A stretch of DNA of 64,000 nt, taken from assembly GCA_963930655.1 (NCBI GenBank), contig OZ005603.1, positions 10,749,001-10,813,000 of the forward strand, written 5' to 3'. Positions 27,144-40,149 of this stretch are shown piece by piece. The position numbers were made by a program, and so were the translations under genes. Source of the DNA: Myrica gale. Taxonomy: Eukaryota; Streptophyta; Magnoliopsida; Fagales; Myricaceae. The stretch's first letter is position 1, and each line of letters starts with the position of its first letter. Under the pieces are notes generated by a model. The model made no database searches and had not been told where the DNA came from. It worked only from the letters and a program-made list of their open reading frames with translations.

Positions 27144-28868
27144 TTATTCTATGAAGACTACAGCAGTGGGATGAGATGCCAAGGAGATGCATTGGTGGTG
27201 TCGCTCACAAGTGATCAAGTGGTCATTTGTCAGGCCAGCGGCTTGCATAAATGAGTGAATAACAGTGGGGCCAACGAACCTAAAGCCTCTCCAAACCATG
27301 TCTTTGCTTATGGTTTCTGATTTGGAGGTCTTCACAGGGATTTTTTGGCACGATTTGTATCGAGTGGAAATGGGCTTGTTGTTCACAAATCCCCACAGAT
27401 ACTTGTCAAATGATCCGAATTCTCTCTTGACCTGCAAAACGAGCTAAGAAATTATTAGATTTTGCAGCGTGTAATGATAAGCTTGAGATATAAAACAGAC
27501 GTGGTTGGCACTTCAAAGAGGTGGTTTATTATGTAAAACAAGACAGTAAAAGGCACAATCCGAAATCTAGGAGAAATTAGGCCTAGAAATAGGTAGCTAC
27601 AGTTCTTTATGAAGGGGGCAGACTGGTAGTTGCCCCTAGGTCGAAACTTTAGTTTCATTACCTCAAGAATACGGTTTGAGTTGTCGACAACTCCTCGAAC
27701 TTGGCTTAAGCCTATGCCATAATCAGCACTGATTGACATTATCTTCTTTTCGGGGAATCTGGCAACAATATCTGCATCAAACCCAGAAAAGGCATCCCTG
27801 CAGAAAGAATTCGCAGAGCCACTCATTTACATTTAATCGGGCAAAAATAGAATATTGGAAAGCATCAGGTTAACAACACGATTTACTCCAAGAATGAGAA
27901 AAAGGATAAATCTTAGTGACCAAGTAATCACACCCACCGAAATACTTGTCGTTTCTTCAAGATTGAAGTCCAATCTGATCCAACTTGTGCAGCAGTCATC
28001 ACTAGCAATTCAAGCAACAGCCTGCACAGACAATGCATACATGTTACTTTTTACTGTGTTTGTGTGTGTGTATGAGAGAGAGAGAGAGAGAGGGAGGGAG
28101 AGCTCACTTATCATCATGGACAGGAACTCCCCATTCTTCGTCGTGGTAAGTAGCATAGATGGGATCTGCACATGTAAGATGATAAACAATCACAAGCTAA
28201 AACTAATTTCCTTCAACTGGGGCTACACAGCTAGTTTCCCTACCTGTACTAGGCGTGATAAAAGAGCATCTTTTCTCCTCCTGACTACTCAATGGATCAA
28301 GAGGAGCCATCTTCCCTTCATACTTGGCAGCGTTTATTCTTCCATAATGGGCTGTTCGTATCTTTCGTTGTTCTTGCATCTTTGCAACTTGTTCCCTCCT
28401 GGCGGCTGCTATGCTTCCTGGGGCCTCAACTATCATGGAAGAGCAATATTTCAATGTGGGGGTGTCAACAGAAGGTGCAGTTGCAATGCCACCACATTGT
28501 TTCGTCCTTTTTCTTGAAGGCGCCCGTTTGGTCGAGCTTCGCGGTGTCAAGACCTTGTCAGCTCTAGAATTCAGCCCATTAGCATCGTTGTTTCCCTTAA
28601 GCGCTGGTGGTCTAGGCGATTTTAATGTGGGAGAGATTGGCGGAGACAACGAAGGCTTTGTTTTGGCATTAGCTGTGTTAATTGGTGATGGGGGTGAAGG
28701 TACAGATGGAGGAGAAGGAACTTTTGGGGAGCTCTTCTTAACTGAATTTCGTCTTTCTAAGCTAGAAACTTGGTTGCAAGTTGGCTGAAGGACTGCACGG
28801 CCATTGATTTGAGCTATTGTTGGGGTCAAGTTGATCACCTGCTGCAATTTCAGTCTAGATGGACACAT
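27144..28868 (-). CDS. DNA-3-methyladenine glycosylase I family protein (TAG-like)
   Basis: There are five exons: 28868-28244, 28165-28108, 28021-27938, 27797-27662 and 27431-27144, giving 396 residues. I chose the ATG at 28868 because the next ATG upstream only adds leader-like sequence. Residues 1 to about 150 are Ser/Pro-rich and low in complexity. A conserved plant segment follows (ARREQVAKMQEQRKIRTAHY, GRINAAKYEGKMAPLDPLS), then the Tag fold from about 198. All four residues expected to bind the structural zinc can be seen: C201, H216 (YHDEEWG), H372 and C376 (HLITC). E. coli Tag excises 3-methyladenine from DNA; the plant paralogues are a nuclear base-excision-repair type family. At the place aligned by eye with catalytic Glu38 of E. 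coli Tag there is Thr237 (LVMTAAQVGSDW), so activity should not be assumed. Intron 2 contains a GA repeat (about 28074-28091). Confidence 0.9.
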
Positions 28869-31800
28869 GATATGTACTTTTGTAGAAATTTTGAAAGAAA
28901 GGGATGATTTGTGCGAAAGATTATTGGGAGAAATGGAAGAAGAAGAAAGAAGAAGAGTTCTGTATGTGAACAAGAAATGAGAAAGCCAATGAAGATGGTG
29001 AAGGGCTTAATGAGTATTTGTGAATGATGTGGGGATTTATAAATTGGAAAAGTGGGGACAGGGACGGGCTTAGGGGAACTTGTAACATGGGGGGATTGGG
29101 GTCTGCCATACACCCCCTGGTGAGGGATATTGCTTTTTAGCTTATGTGAGGCCTTGAATGACAATGACACCATCCCAACTAGGTCAAGAGAGTTGGGATT
29201 ATAATTTTGTGAAGCAAAACGAAGTGTGGGGATGGTGGTGTGCCATGCCAGACATCTCATGGACCCTTCTCTCTCTATTCATTGTGCCTTTACTGCTCAA
29301 AGGGTCCATCATCCTCTCCAATCCCAAGTTGGAGTGTAGGTCAAGGACAGGTAGCTATCATTTCTCCACTTTACAGCTCTCTGAAAATCTCGAGATCTTT
29401 ACAGTTAATCAGTGAAAAGTTGTTTTTAAGTCCAGTTGTTGAACTAATCAAATAAAAGAGGTTAAAGTAGTCTCCAAGGACCTTTTAAGGAGATTTAAGA
29501 CCCAGTTGATGCCAACCTCTCTAATGTCTTCTTTTTTCTGATGAGTTAAATTTATTAGGTGAGGAGCTCTCTTCTTTAATTTGTAAACTATATGAACTGA
29601 GATATGTGTGCAACCGTACAAAATCCCTTTTTATGTAAAAAGAGACCACTTTTTTCTTTCTTTCTTTTTTAGTGAAAACAAAATTGAGAAAATAACAAAA
29701 GAATCCGAAGATTGAGAATCATGCTATCGTGTTTTTACTGACCGAGGGCTTGAATTGCTTCTACTGCCTCGAAAATGGTTCCCCAGAATTACCTTGAACC
29801 GGAGCTTTCCGATGAGGCTGAGATAATCCATTGGTGCAGGGTTATCAATCACTGTTGTTGCAGTCATGACTCATGGGTAATGCAGGTAGCATTAATGGAG
29901 TGGGGATCCTTTTACATGGTGAGTAACCACAAAACCAGAAGTCCTAACTTATTTTCCATTATATATGTGAATTTTCTTCTCAAACAGGCAACCGAATTAA
30001 GAAAATCCCTCCTGTCCAACACTTCAGATAAGTAACCGGACCTCCAAGAATGATTGGCAAGGGTTGCCCCAGCTGGTGGACAAATAAAGCCTCTGGTGTA
30101 CAAAGGGTAGGACCGATGGGTAACCAACATCATCTGCAGCCAAAGAATTCATGCATACGACTGTGAATCCTCAGTGATTTGAGCTGCTTAGATGAGTCAA
30201 TATGTTGAACATCTTTTCTTTAATTGGGGGGCTACTGACCACCCCTTTCTGTCCCCCCAAATCTTGGCTGGCAAGCAATTTGCAATGAAGCAGATGACCT
30301 GATTTAGGAAGCTGATTTGGATTACTTGTGACAAAAATAGACATTTAAGTCATCTATAGTGGATTTTGTGGATAAATTAGAGAAGATGCTGGAAACATGC
30401 ATCTGATCTGTAGTTGATCATGTCGGATAACTCCAAGACACGCGCCATCTAAATGTCAATCAGGTGCGACCAATTCTTTTTGTTAAGGATTTGTAAGTTT
30501 ATTATGATTTAAAGCTGTCTCAAATTTAACCTTTTTGACAGTTAACATTCACAGGCAAAACTTTTTTTAGACGTGTTTCATGTTGGGTAAAAAGACATTG
30601 AGGGTAAAAGGACATTCTCACTTGGGCCAAGAGCCAATTATATAGACAAAGCATCATTAGTCTAAGAATAAAAGTCTCTAAACTTCTTTAACTGTCGAAC
30701 AATTTAGGTGATCAAGTCTCAATTTCCTTGAATTTCTCAAGAAGAAGGATTGGTTACGAAAATTCTAATTTTTCAAAAAATAAACCAAGATAACCCATGG
30801 AGTTACTAGGATAATAGATATACAACTGATCATATTATTAATGCTCTTAGGAGAAATGGTCCATCAAAACCAATCCCACAATTCAGGCTTGAATCTGAGG
30901 GTTACAAGAAAAACAAGCCATGTGTTTCTCCAACGTAATAGCATCAATTATGGGAGGCATTTCTAAGACAAAGCTCGAGCAAATTAATGATTGTGTTTGA
31001 TATTCTATGAAGTGATCTCTCACGTTAATTAATAAGACAAAAGAAAGGTCATATCACATCCTCACAATAAACTATTGGATGCTTCAAGTTCATCTTCTTT
31101 GTGTTCTGACAGTTGAATGCTGTTATTTACAGAACTGAGAGGCTCTAAGAGGGATGAATTTGGAAGCAGAAGACGGCCATATCCAGGGAAAGGTGATCGG
31201 AGGCATGATTATGGACTAATGATCATGCAAGACATACTCTTCGATCTGAAGTCGAGACTTTTAGGTGAATAAACTTGGCTATTTCACCTCTGGTCTTTCT
31301 GAGAAAAGGTAGGTGGGGGGGATCAGGTCGTTTTTGTGGAAATTTATCCAGGCGACTCAGACAGGCTAGAAAAATGGGGTCAGGGTCATGTTTTCTTTTA
31401 GGTGGTGAGGGGTACGTACTTGCATTGACATCTTCTCAAGAAACAAACAGCACAGAAACACGTCATTGTACGTGCAACAACCAAATGCTGAACTTGTCTC
31501 TTATATTTCTAAATAATTGATCTACTGTCTACTGATCAAACGAGCAGTCACGAGAACCCCAAAAGCAATTCCTTTTGGTCGCAGAAGCTACCCCATATGT
31601 ATGATGGGACAAATGGTTCGTATCACATACTACCTTCTAGCAATAATTTACATCCTTATCCAGCCATCCTTGGCGTTGCTGGATTCATTTTTCATACTAA
31701 AATCCACAATGCCGGCCTCGATATGGCTCAATGATGAGTTTCACTTCCAAAACCTTGCTAAAGTACAAACTTGCATGTATAGTAATTTAGGGAAGCCTTG

Positions 31801-33763
31801 GAGATTTGTCAGAAGAGATCTGTTTTAGTTTCATGGAATCTGCAACTTCCAAATTTTCCCTTAAATTTTGAGATGATTAATTGAAATGAAGCCTTCGTTC
31901 CAACCCGGTGGATCAAGATCCTCTGTAGTTTCTATAATCCATCTTTCTTTGTTTAAGTTCGGGACCTCATGATAAATGAGCTGTTAGCTAGAGACGTTAT
32001 TAATCACATTGAAAAGAACAGGCTTGTTGGCTTGTTGCCCTTGTCAACTTCTCTCTTCATCTCTTGTCTCCAACAGGTGGACCTCGGTGCTGGCATCTCT
32101 TACTGCTAGCACTCTGTATTACAGGTATGAAGAAAACAACAAGGAGAAAATATTATATAGGAATTGCAGGATGCCACAGAACTATCAATTTTTTATCAAG
32201 TGGTTCGAGTAGATGAAAATTGTAGCCTAAGCAAGCCCTGGAGGCTCGGGTCCATAATCATCATGACCTCCAGTTTAATTCTGAAAACTTTGATGGATGG
32301 TCTTGATGGTATTTGCTAGCTGGTACTATATGCAGCTCATATATCAGATATGCACCTCTAAGGCTATGGTTTAGTGGTAAGAAATCGTTGAAAATATCAC
32401 TTTGCGAGTTCAAGATTGTGGATTCGAATCTTGGCAAGTCCCACTATCGCTTGGGAGGTCCCATACCATATAAGTATGTCTAGGCTTAAGTGGACTGGAG
32501 CAATGACACAACCAACAGTCCCCCCCAATTTTATGACTTAAAAAAATAGTAGTCAGTTATTTTTCATGATTCAGAAATGATTCTCTTTATCATTTTGCAC
32601 TCCCTAATTGTATAACATATAATTATGGTTATACTGGACTATTACGATAACTTTTTTGCTTATTTTTGTGTTGCAGGAATTGAGTACAGAAGCCATCACG
32701 TTGTGATAATTTACAGGAGTAGATGCAGATCCTTTTCCTGGCTAAGTAAGAGATATGAGGATAAGATAAGTTGCTAGTTCTTGAGGAATTGCAGCCGCCA
32801 CAGAACACGCAGATTCATTCTCTAGGGCTGTTACAAAGTCCAGGAAGCCCCTCTCCCTAAACACACAATCCACACACACCCCCTCACAAACACATGGGTG
32901 GGAAGTCTAGAGGGGAGGAAATTTGAAAGGAAAAGCATTTGGGGGAATCTTACGTACATTACAATGTTCAATCTGTTTCAACTGTTGATCATAAAAAGTA
33001 CACTAGGTCAAAGGGCATCTACTGAAAGAACAACTAGAAGGTCACAAACTTGTATACAATTCCGAAGGTTTGGTTTCCTGCTTAAAATCGTTTCTTCAAC
33101 ATCTACTTTGGTACATGGCAGTGCCAATAGACAAATTTATGGTGCGATGCTGCTCCTAACAGTATTGGTACAAAAAAATACACGATCCAACATCACAAGA
33201 AAGATGCTCAAAAGGGCAGAAGACTAAGAGCACTCATTATTCTGAAATAAGATGCACAATATTCAGTCTTAGACGATGTCCTTCACGATTCTTGCTTTAC
33301 TTTTACTGATCTTGTTTGAGTTGATTATTCATCATGATCATCTCAACCTTCTTGAGAGAGAGAGGAGCATGGATGATGAGACTGCCATCCCTTTTTTTTT
33401 AACAATGCCCGAAGAAACAGAAACCCTTCAAACGGGAAGTGATTTACAATGTAACATAAAGGACTATAGTACATATTCATGAACATTTCTGGACAAGCAA
33501 CCGTTTTTTATTCGGCTTACTGTGTACGAAGATAATACAGTGTATATTTTTGTAAATAAATAAACAAAAAAAATCTGGAACTGTGTAGAAAGATGGATGA
33601 TAAAGATTGTGCACACGATTTCTCTTTCAAAAAAACATATGAAGAACATGTTGAAAAAAGAGAGACCATATGTATGGTTGAATGAGATGATATGTACGGA
33701 ATTTAGATGAAAAATAAATAAAACAAAAGGAACTTTCAGATTCCTGCTCTACTAAGTTAAGAC
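28869..33763. other. Long gene-free stretch
   Basis: This is nearly 5 kb without a gene I can support. Short frames at 31275-31520, 31517-31828 and 32898-33227 resemble no protein I know. The first few hundred bases are the presumed leader and promoter of the glycosylase gene. A SINE-like sequence lies near 32.4 kb, and the last part is probably the 3' end of the RING gene. Confidence 0.4.
32361..32512 (+). mobile_element. tRNA-derived SINE-like sequence
   Basis: TGGTTTAGTGG at 32367-32377 resembles a pol III A box, and GGATTCGAATC at 32420-32430 resembles a B box, spaced as in plant SINE heads. The following CTTGGCAAGTCCCAC is the kind of tRNA-like tail seen there. The flanks do not fold as a complete tRNA. 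The 3' end and target duplication were not resolved. Confidence 0.45.
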
Positions 33764-36700
33764 CTAGGAAAAAAGACGGTCCTCTGGAGCAAGAACTCGA
33801 TCACCAGTACTGTACGAACCCACATATGCTCGCACGACATCTATTATTGGAGCGCGACATATTGGACATTTCCGGGTACTCCATTGCAATTCGTGAGCAC
33901 ACTTGAGACAAGTACACATGTGTCCGCATCTGGTATGCAAAAGAAGTGATATTAGAAGATTACTGCCAAAGCTGACAAAATCTTAGATAACGATATATGT
34001 GTTCAACAAGAGGAAATTTAGCTCCAGGAGGAAGTACCTATACAAAAGTGAGTCGACTTGCATTTCATGGCAAATACAGCAATTGCCTTTTTTTGGTGCC
34101 TCTTCATATGACTTCTTCCCCTCCCCTCGAACTGAAACAATGATTTCATAGGTTACCACTTATGAGGTCCTTATTGAATGAAGGGCAGAATGCAATAGAT
34201 AACAAAATAAGTGAAATAATGCAGTTCATCATTGTGCAATGCTGGTTGCGTAGCATCAAAAGATTAGTTTCATCATTTCAAAAAAGCAAACAGGAAAATA
34301 TCATTAGAAACGGGGAATGTAGTGTCCAATTACTGCCTTAAATAACACTCTCCTGGCAAGAGGTAAGAAAAAAACAAACTGGTGTAAGCGAAAATCTAGT
34401 TCATGACCCTTCTGCTACAAGCAAAAGTCATGCATTTTAGAATGAATAAATGATATAAGGACTTTAGAACATCCAGTCAAAACATCTAGCATATTGCTAG
34501 TAGTTTAAACCATGCTCTGATGGTTATTTTTGGCAATGACATAATTTTGTTAATCATACCTTTTTGTCATGGTCCTGCTGTTACTAGCAAAACCGAAATT
34601 TTTTGCAAAATGTCCTTCATTATTACCCATAATTTGGATTTCAGTCATATTTAAGGGGCATGAGCACAAACCTAAATCAAACTCCTGCTTCATGGATTGT
34701 TGCAATATCATCTGCATGTCCATGCAGCTCTTTATTGATTTTCTTAAGTCAGACAGCTCATGATAGAGTTGCTCCATCTGCCCTCTCAAATTGTGTACGA
34801 GTTCCATGTCCTGTAAGTCCAGCAGTATTATTTGATTACCAGGAAATCAAGGAACTTCGTATTGAGACAACTAAAAGGAAATAAGCAAAACTCACAGTTG
34901 AATTATGATTGGCATAAGAAGGGTACTGTTGGCGACTATCCTCAGTGTAAGGTTGAGATGGTGAATGTTGGGGTGAAGAAATTGATGTAACGGGACCAGA
35001 ATCATCCCCAACTTCATTATCCTGGTAATTCCAAGACCATGAAGTAGATGGCAAAGGCATTTGCAGCAATGCTGAGGATTGATCAAAATGGCTGGCTTCA
35101 TGATACTGACCCCTAATTAGTTTTTGCTCCTCCTCCTCCTCGTCTTCCTCTTTCGCATCTCGGACTTCCTCCTTGTCTTCTTTTTCTTCTTCTTCTCTTT
35201 CTTCCTGATTACTGCCCAGTGGATGCGTGTATCTTTGCAAGACAGACATCAATTGACCAATTACCTCTTGACTTCCATTCTCTTCTTCTTCCTCAACATA
35301 CGTCTGTCTTTCTAAACGGGACACAATTAATCTGTCCATTCTCTCTCTGAAGTCACTGGCTAGAAAATTTGATACTGTCCTTCTGCGTAGGTAAAATTTG
35401 AAATTCAAGTTGGTGAAAATGGAATTCTTTGATAATCTCAATTTCTAAAACTTCACAATCAGAACGAAATATCTTCTTAATTACAAGGCCATGCTTGATC
35501 CTGATAAATTGTACCTAAGTTTCACATCTGGTCCTTCTTTAATTTGAATTATAGCATCCGCTTAGTCTAATTGATAGACCAACCAAAAGCGCTATTATAG
35601 AGAGGTTGATCCAATGCAGCAAGCATTGTATTTATTTAGTATAAAGAGCAGAGTGAAGCTATTTGCATTATCTTCATTCTTTTCATAACAGATTGGTTCT
35701 CACTATTTCCGCAATCAATTGTAGTTTCTTCAACTCAAATGCATGGAATAGAAAAAGGCTGTGGTAGAAAAGATACAGGAAAAAAAAAAACATATTGGGA
35801 GAAAATTGGCTCGTATACCTTTCAAGGAGTTGGTGTATATCCCCCTTGTCTGAGTTGTTAAGTACCTCCTGGTACCTAGCTTGTCTGCAACTTTCCCAAT
35901 AACTCTGTGGGCGAGAAATGTCGCCGATCCAGTCATAATTGGTTTCTGCAAACTCATGATCACTGACCTCTAGTTCTTCTGCAATATCATTCTCATCCCA
36001 AAATTCCAAGGATGCAGTTGTATCACTATTTTTTTGTGAGTCAAGGTTTCTAGGCTCTGAGCTTGTTACTTTCCATCTCACATCTGAACTTGGACTGGCT
36101 TCTTCATGAACGTCTTGTCTTGTGTGTGACACTGAGTTCTGTACCTCAAGTGTATTGAGGTGCTCAGTTATACTGGCGTCCTCATTATAAGTGCAGTCAG
36201 TAATCTGATTGGGGTTGGAAGAATTTTCCAAATGGGTGTCGTTGTTCACTGTCTCCCGACGAGGGCTTCTTGGGTAGGCTGCAACATTTTGGACTGTTGT
36301 GATCTGCTCAAAACCTGTTCTAAACCGGTCCCTGCATTTAATTGGGTTTTCATGTTATCACAAGGCAACCAAAATAATCTTTATGGCTTTAACAAGGCAC
36401 ACAGTCCAACAGTTTGAAAAAACTGATAGCATCTTAGGAGTCTCCTAGGCTTGGGACCAAGTAGATGATAGTGATACCGTAAGTTTCAAATTGTTCAACA
36501 GAAATATTTACATCTCCCATCACCAAACTTTGGTTGAAGGCTACCAAATTCTATCCACCAATTATTCGATTCTAGATTTCTTTACCTCAACTACTTAGTT
36601 CTGACTCTAAGTCTTCTTTCTTAATCAATATCAAAATAATTTCGTCTGAATTATATGGAAAGGCATCATTGCAAAAATTGCACCCTTGCATGACATTTCT

Positions 36701-38875
36701 TTTACTTGCTAGTTTAAGGTGTTAGAATATTCTCCATCAAGTGCAGTTTCAAGATCAATGGAAGCACAATTTCTGAAGCCAGTATACTTTGTAATGGTAT
36801 TATAATTAGCCTACTTTATTGGGTGATCATCAATGTCTACTGGATTTAGTGCAAAGATGCAACATAGGACAAAAGTTCTTACTCAATATTTGTTGAAATT
36901 ATGAGTAGGTTAGGAAACTTTATATGTGTTTTTCAGAAAGTTTTCCTGGAATCTTAATGAGAATATATGTTTTTAATGGCAAAAGTATACTAATTTTCCA
37001 TGTAAAGGACTAGATCCCTTCTCCTCTCCTTACACAGTTCAAATCTTTATTTCATATAGTTTAAAGAATGCTTTTGGACTTGCCTCATTGAAAGCTAACT
37101 TTCGAAGCATAAGGAGAGGAAGATCTAGCTACCAATATTCTGGTACAACGCATGTTCATGTTTGAATCAAACAGAGATGTCTTCCAAAGGTATATTTACA
37201 GGTTCAAGACTTGATCGAGTTATTGTCATATTGGTCTAGATCTTAACATTAATATGATTAGATCTAATGTCAAGAACATCATAGGTGGCCCAAAGCAATA
37301 CATTCACTCCATCGAATTATCATCGCCTTCTATTCTTCACCTCTTTGAAAAATTATGGTTGCATAGAAGACTTCATTAAACTTGCATATGTTTGGCTTCA
37401 CTTGATAGATTAGGTTATCATGCTATCTAGCAATGGTTAAAAAGTTGCAGAATCAATCAATGTGACATGTCAATGGAAAAAAGTGTATACCTTAGGCACA
37501 TGATGGAAGATCCTTGCGGTAATCTAGTTGTCTCCGATGGTGTTGGCTGGCACGGTTTATCCTGAGTTGCCACATCACGTTGTAGCAATCTAAGCCGAAT
37601 CAAGGACTGCAAACAAGCATTATACCAAAGTAACGACTTGTGTTCCATATGGAAAGCAGTATATCACAGGGAAGTTTTTACAGCAAACAAGCATCATATT
37701 AAAGTAACGATTCAATAAGTTTTTACGGGACTATGTTTACACAAGCAGGTTTTGCTTCAATGAATGAAGTACTTTACCTGAATGCGGCCTCTTTTGGTGA
37801 AGCTCGAGACTGGTCGACGCTCAACCAATGTTTCTAGTTCCCTATGCCTGTCGCGCTCCAATTGCAAAAGCAAATCCTTCAATGCTTGCCGTCCTCTGAT
37901 TCGAGGTGAACTCACAACCTGCTGGAGAACTTTGTGCTTCACTTTATCCGGTAACAGAGGACGCTCCCTCTTTCTAGAAGGTTCTTGCACGCTAAACTGA
38001 ATGTGATCATTATCGTAACTCCAAGAAGACGATAACGGGAGCTGTGTTTGATTTGCAGCTTTCAATCTCTGGATAATATCCACAATTCTAACCCTCTCAC
38101 TCTCTCCCTTACCCGACTTTTGGCATTCTGAAGAACAAGGTGGATCACTTAAAGCCGTTCTATCTGACTCCCAACCAGCAAACGGGTCCTCAGTCGGTCT
38201 AGCATCATATCTCTCGACAACAGGCCTCCCTGCTTCTCCAGTTGAGGGTTCTCCAACAGAGGAAACTTTGACGTTATAGCTGCAGCTAGAAGACCCGGTA
38301 GACGAGGCGTCCAAACTCGATTTCGTACTGTGCAAATGGTTCAGCCTTTTCTCCCATATCTGAACGAGGGAAGAGGCACCAATGTTCAAGTTCGCCGGGG
38401 AAGTATCCGATGGACCCGGAGAGTCTTCCCTACTAGAACTTGACGCCCCTGATGATACAACGGTAGGTGAATTAGAAAGTGCCACGAGCTCAGCCTCCTG
38501 GCTCTGTTTTTCCGTGGTTTGAACCATTCCTCGTGCTTTTTGGGTGGCACATCGATCAAAATTTCGCGACCACCTCAGGGTATCATTGTTTTTGCGATTA
38601 TTGCTTGCGAAGCGGAGGATTGGGTGATTGTTGGTATCTCCGTCGCCGACCCAGGAATCGACATCATTGTTCTGACACGTCGAGTTCTCATCAGATGCTG
38701 CGCAACCGGAAGACATTGATATGCAGGAATGGAGGTGACCTCGGACCAAGTTCTTGATGTTTTTTTCGAAAGCCGCATGGGTATTGATTTCTCTGCATCT
38801 GTCATGCCTATTGCGATCCCTCAGAATACACCCAAAGGGCGCAGAGGAAGGAATGTCGACTTTCGAGGAGGCCAT
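33764..38875 (-). CDS. RING-type E3 ubiquitin ligase (C-terminal C3HC4 finger)
   Basis: There are seven exons: 38875-37778, 37606-37491, 36331-35819, 35382-34896, 34810-34672, 34131-34038 and 33929-33764. They sum to 2613 nt and 870 residues. The long N-terminal part is Ser-rich and probably disordered, with conserved islands such as VSSPRIRGRQALKDLLLQLE, WESCRQARYQEVLNNSDKGD and SDFRERMDRLIVSRLERQ. An acidic Glu-rich run lies in exon 4, and a likely coiled coil is at about 740-775 (MELVHNLRGQMEQLYHEL). The RING finger is at 802-840, with C802, C805, C817, H819, C823, C826, C837 and C840 all present. The ATG at 38875 opens MASSKVDIPSS, and the longer frame upstream looks like leader. The layout matches a plant family of large RING proteins typified, from memory, by Arabidopsis At5g04460. 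The RING implies ubiquitin transfer; substrate and location are unknown. Confidence 0.92.
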
Positions 38876-39051
38876 TTTCCGTTGACTAAGGATTCTTACA
38901 ATCAAACAGAACCATTTGAATGCATGCGAACACAGAAGAAGACAGAGCCCATCGCAAGAGAAGTATGTGAGAATTTCGAAAACGAAATTCAACCTCAGAA
39001 TCTTTGTCACCAGTCGATGAACAGTTGGAAAATCCCCAAAAACCGCACATC

Positions 39052-39072
39052 GAGAGAGAGAGAGAGAGAGAG
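39052..39072 (-). promoter_or_regulatory. (GA)n repeat in the RING gene leader
   Basis: About ten GA units lie roughly 180 bp upstream of the RING gene ATG, comparable to the repeat in front of the GALS gene. They may be GAGA/BPC sites, inferred from position only. Confidence 0.35.
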
Positions 39073-39260
39073 GAACAGAGGAGGAGAACAAATTGCTTGT
39101 TGCACAAAAACAGAGGAGCTGTTTAGGGCCAATATAAATAGGTAAGCAGAAAAGTATAGCTCATATCCTATGGTATTTATCTTTATTTAGAAGCCCATCT
39201 AGCCGCGTAGAAAGAGAAAAAGAAACAAACCCCGACGAAGAGAAAGAGAAAGTTGCCGCG

Positions 39261-39529
39261 ATGGTCTTAACAAATAACGAGCTCCTTCTAGCAAAAAGAA
39301 GGAAGAAGTTCGTGGCTGTCATTGGAGTTGAACGGTAAGTACTCTGTTTCAACTAGAGAAACAAAAAAAGTGGCACGACTTGAAGGAAGCTTTACACGAA
39401 CACATCAAGCTGTTGGAGAGGACGAAAACAGAGGAGATGTTGATAATGAAACTGCAGGAGTTTGGTGGAGAGACGTTGGCTTCGAGCCGTTGGGGAATGT
39501 GGGTCACAGAAATAATCTGTGCAGTTTAG
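39261..39529 (+). CDS. Unrecognised small coding-like ORF pair, divergent from the RING gene
   Basis: Two adjacent frames look protein-coding. The first runs from an ATG at 39261 to a stop at 39336 (26 residues, MVLTNNELLLAKRRKKF, then VAVIGVER) and contains a strong donor-like CG|GTAAGT at its end. The second is open from 39332 to a TAG at 39527-39529. It reads EKQKKWHDLKEALHEHIKLL, ERTKTEEMLIMKLQEFGG and ETLASSRWGMWVTEIICAV, a coiled-coil-like, low-stop composition unlike spacer. The second frame lies in a different phase, and no intron of plausible size joins them. So this is either a frameshifted pseudogene, an exon with an intron whose acceptor I missed, or a new small gene. I do not recognise the family. 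Confidence 0.4.
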
Positions 39530-40149
39530 CGGAAAAGCAAAGTGCTTATTCAAAGAGTGAAAATTAAAATTAAAATAAAAAATAAAAAAGGGCAAAAATG
39601 GAGAAGCAAAGAGAAGTGCCTGCGTTTACACGATTTACGTTCTACCTTTCCTTGTTGTTTGACTTTTTTAGGTTAAGTACAGTGACGATATTACCCTTTT
39701 TCATATATTTTTAGCCTTGATTCTAGTTTATTCCCTAATGCTCTTTGCTACCTTCTAAAATTTAATTAACCACAAATTACATGCCTAAACTGCAATGGGG
39801 TGTTTTCCAAATCCAAATCCACACCCACTTTGCATGATCTGATTTTCCATCGAAATTCAATGGACAAGTTCATCCTAAATAAAATAATGGATCTTTTTTC
39901 TTTTTTTTTTAGAGGGAAGAATCATGATTAATTGAGCCTGATAATCACAATTCAATCAAACAAGCAAATAATTCAGATAAAAAAAACCAAGCAAACAAGC
40001 AAAGAACAAAATTTCCGCCGTTTGATTAAGAATTAACTACCTTTTATCTCTTTCAAACAAAAGAACCAATAATATTTAAGAAGAGCGTTAACTATAAATG
40101 ATATTTTAAGGTCTTCTAATTAAATGTTTCAGAAAATAGATATATATTT
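39530..40149. other. Short gene-free stretch
   Basis: AT-rich spacer with poly(T) and CAAAGCAAACAA-like simple sequence. I see nothing else in it. Confidence 0.5.

Noticed and set aside
28292..28788. Plus-strand frames over the glycosylase first exon
   Set aside because: Antisense shadows of the Ser/Pro-rich N-terminal coding region.
38479..39145. Plus-strand frames over RING exon 1 and leader
   Set aside because: Antisense to the well-supported RING exon 1; no family resemblance.
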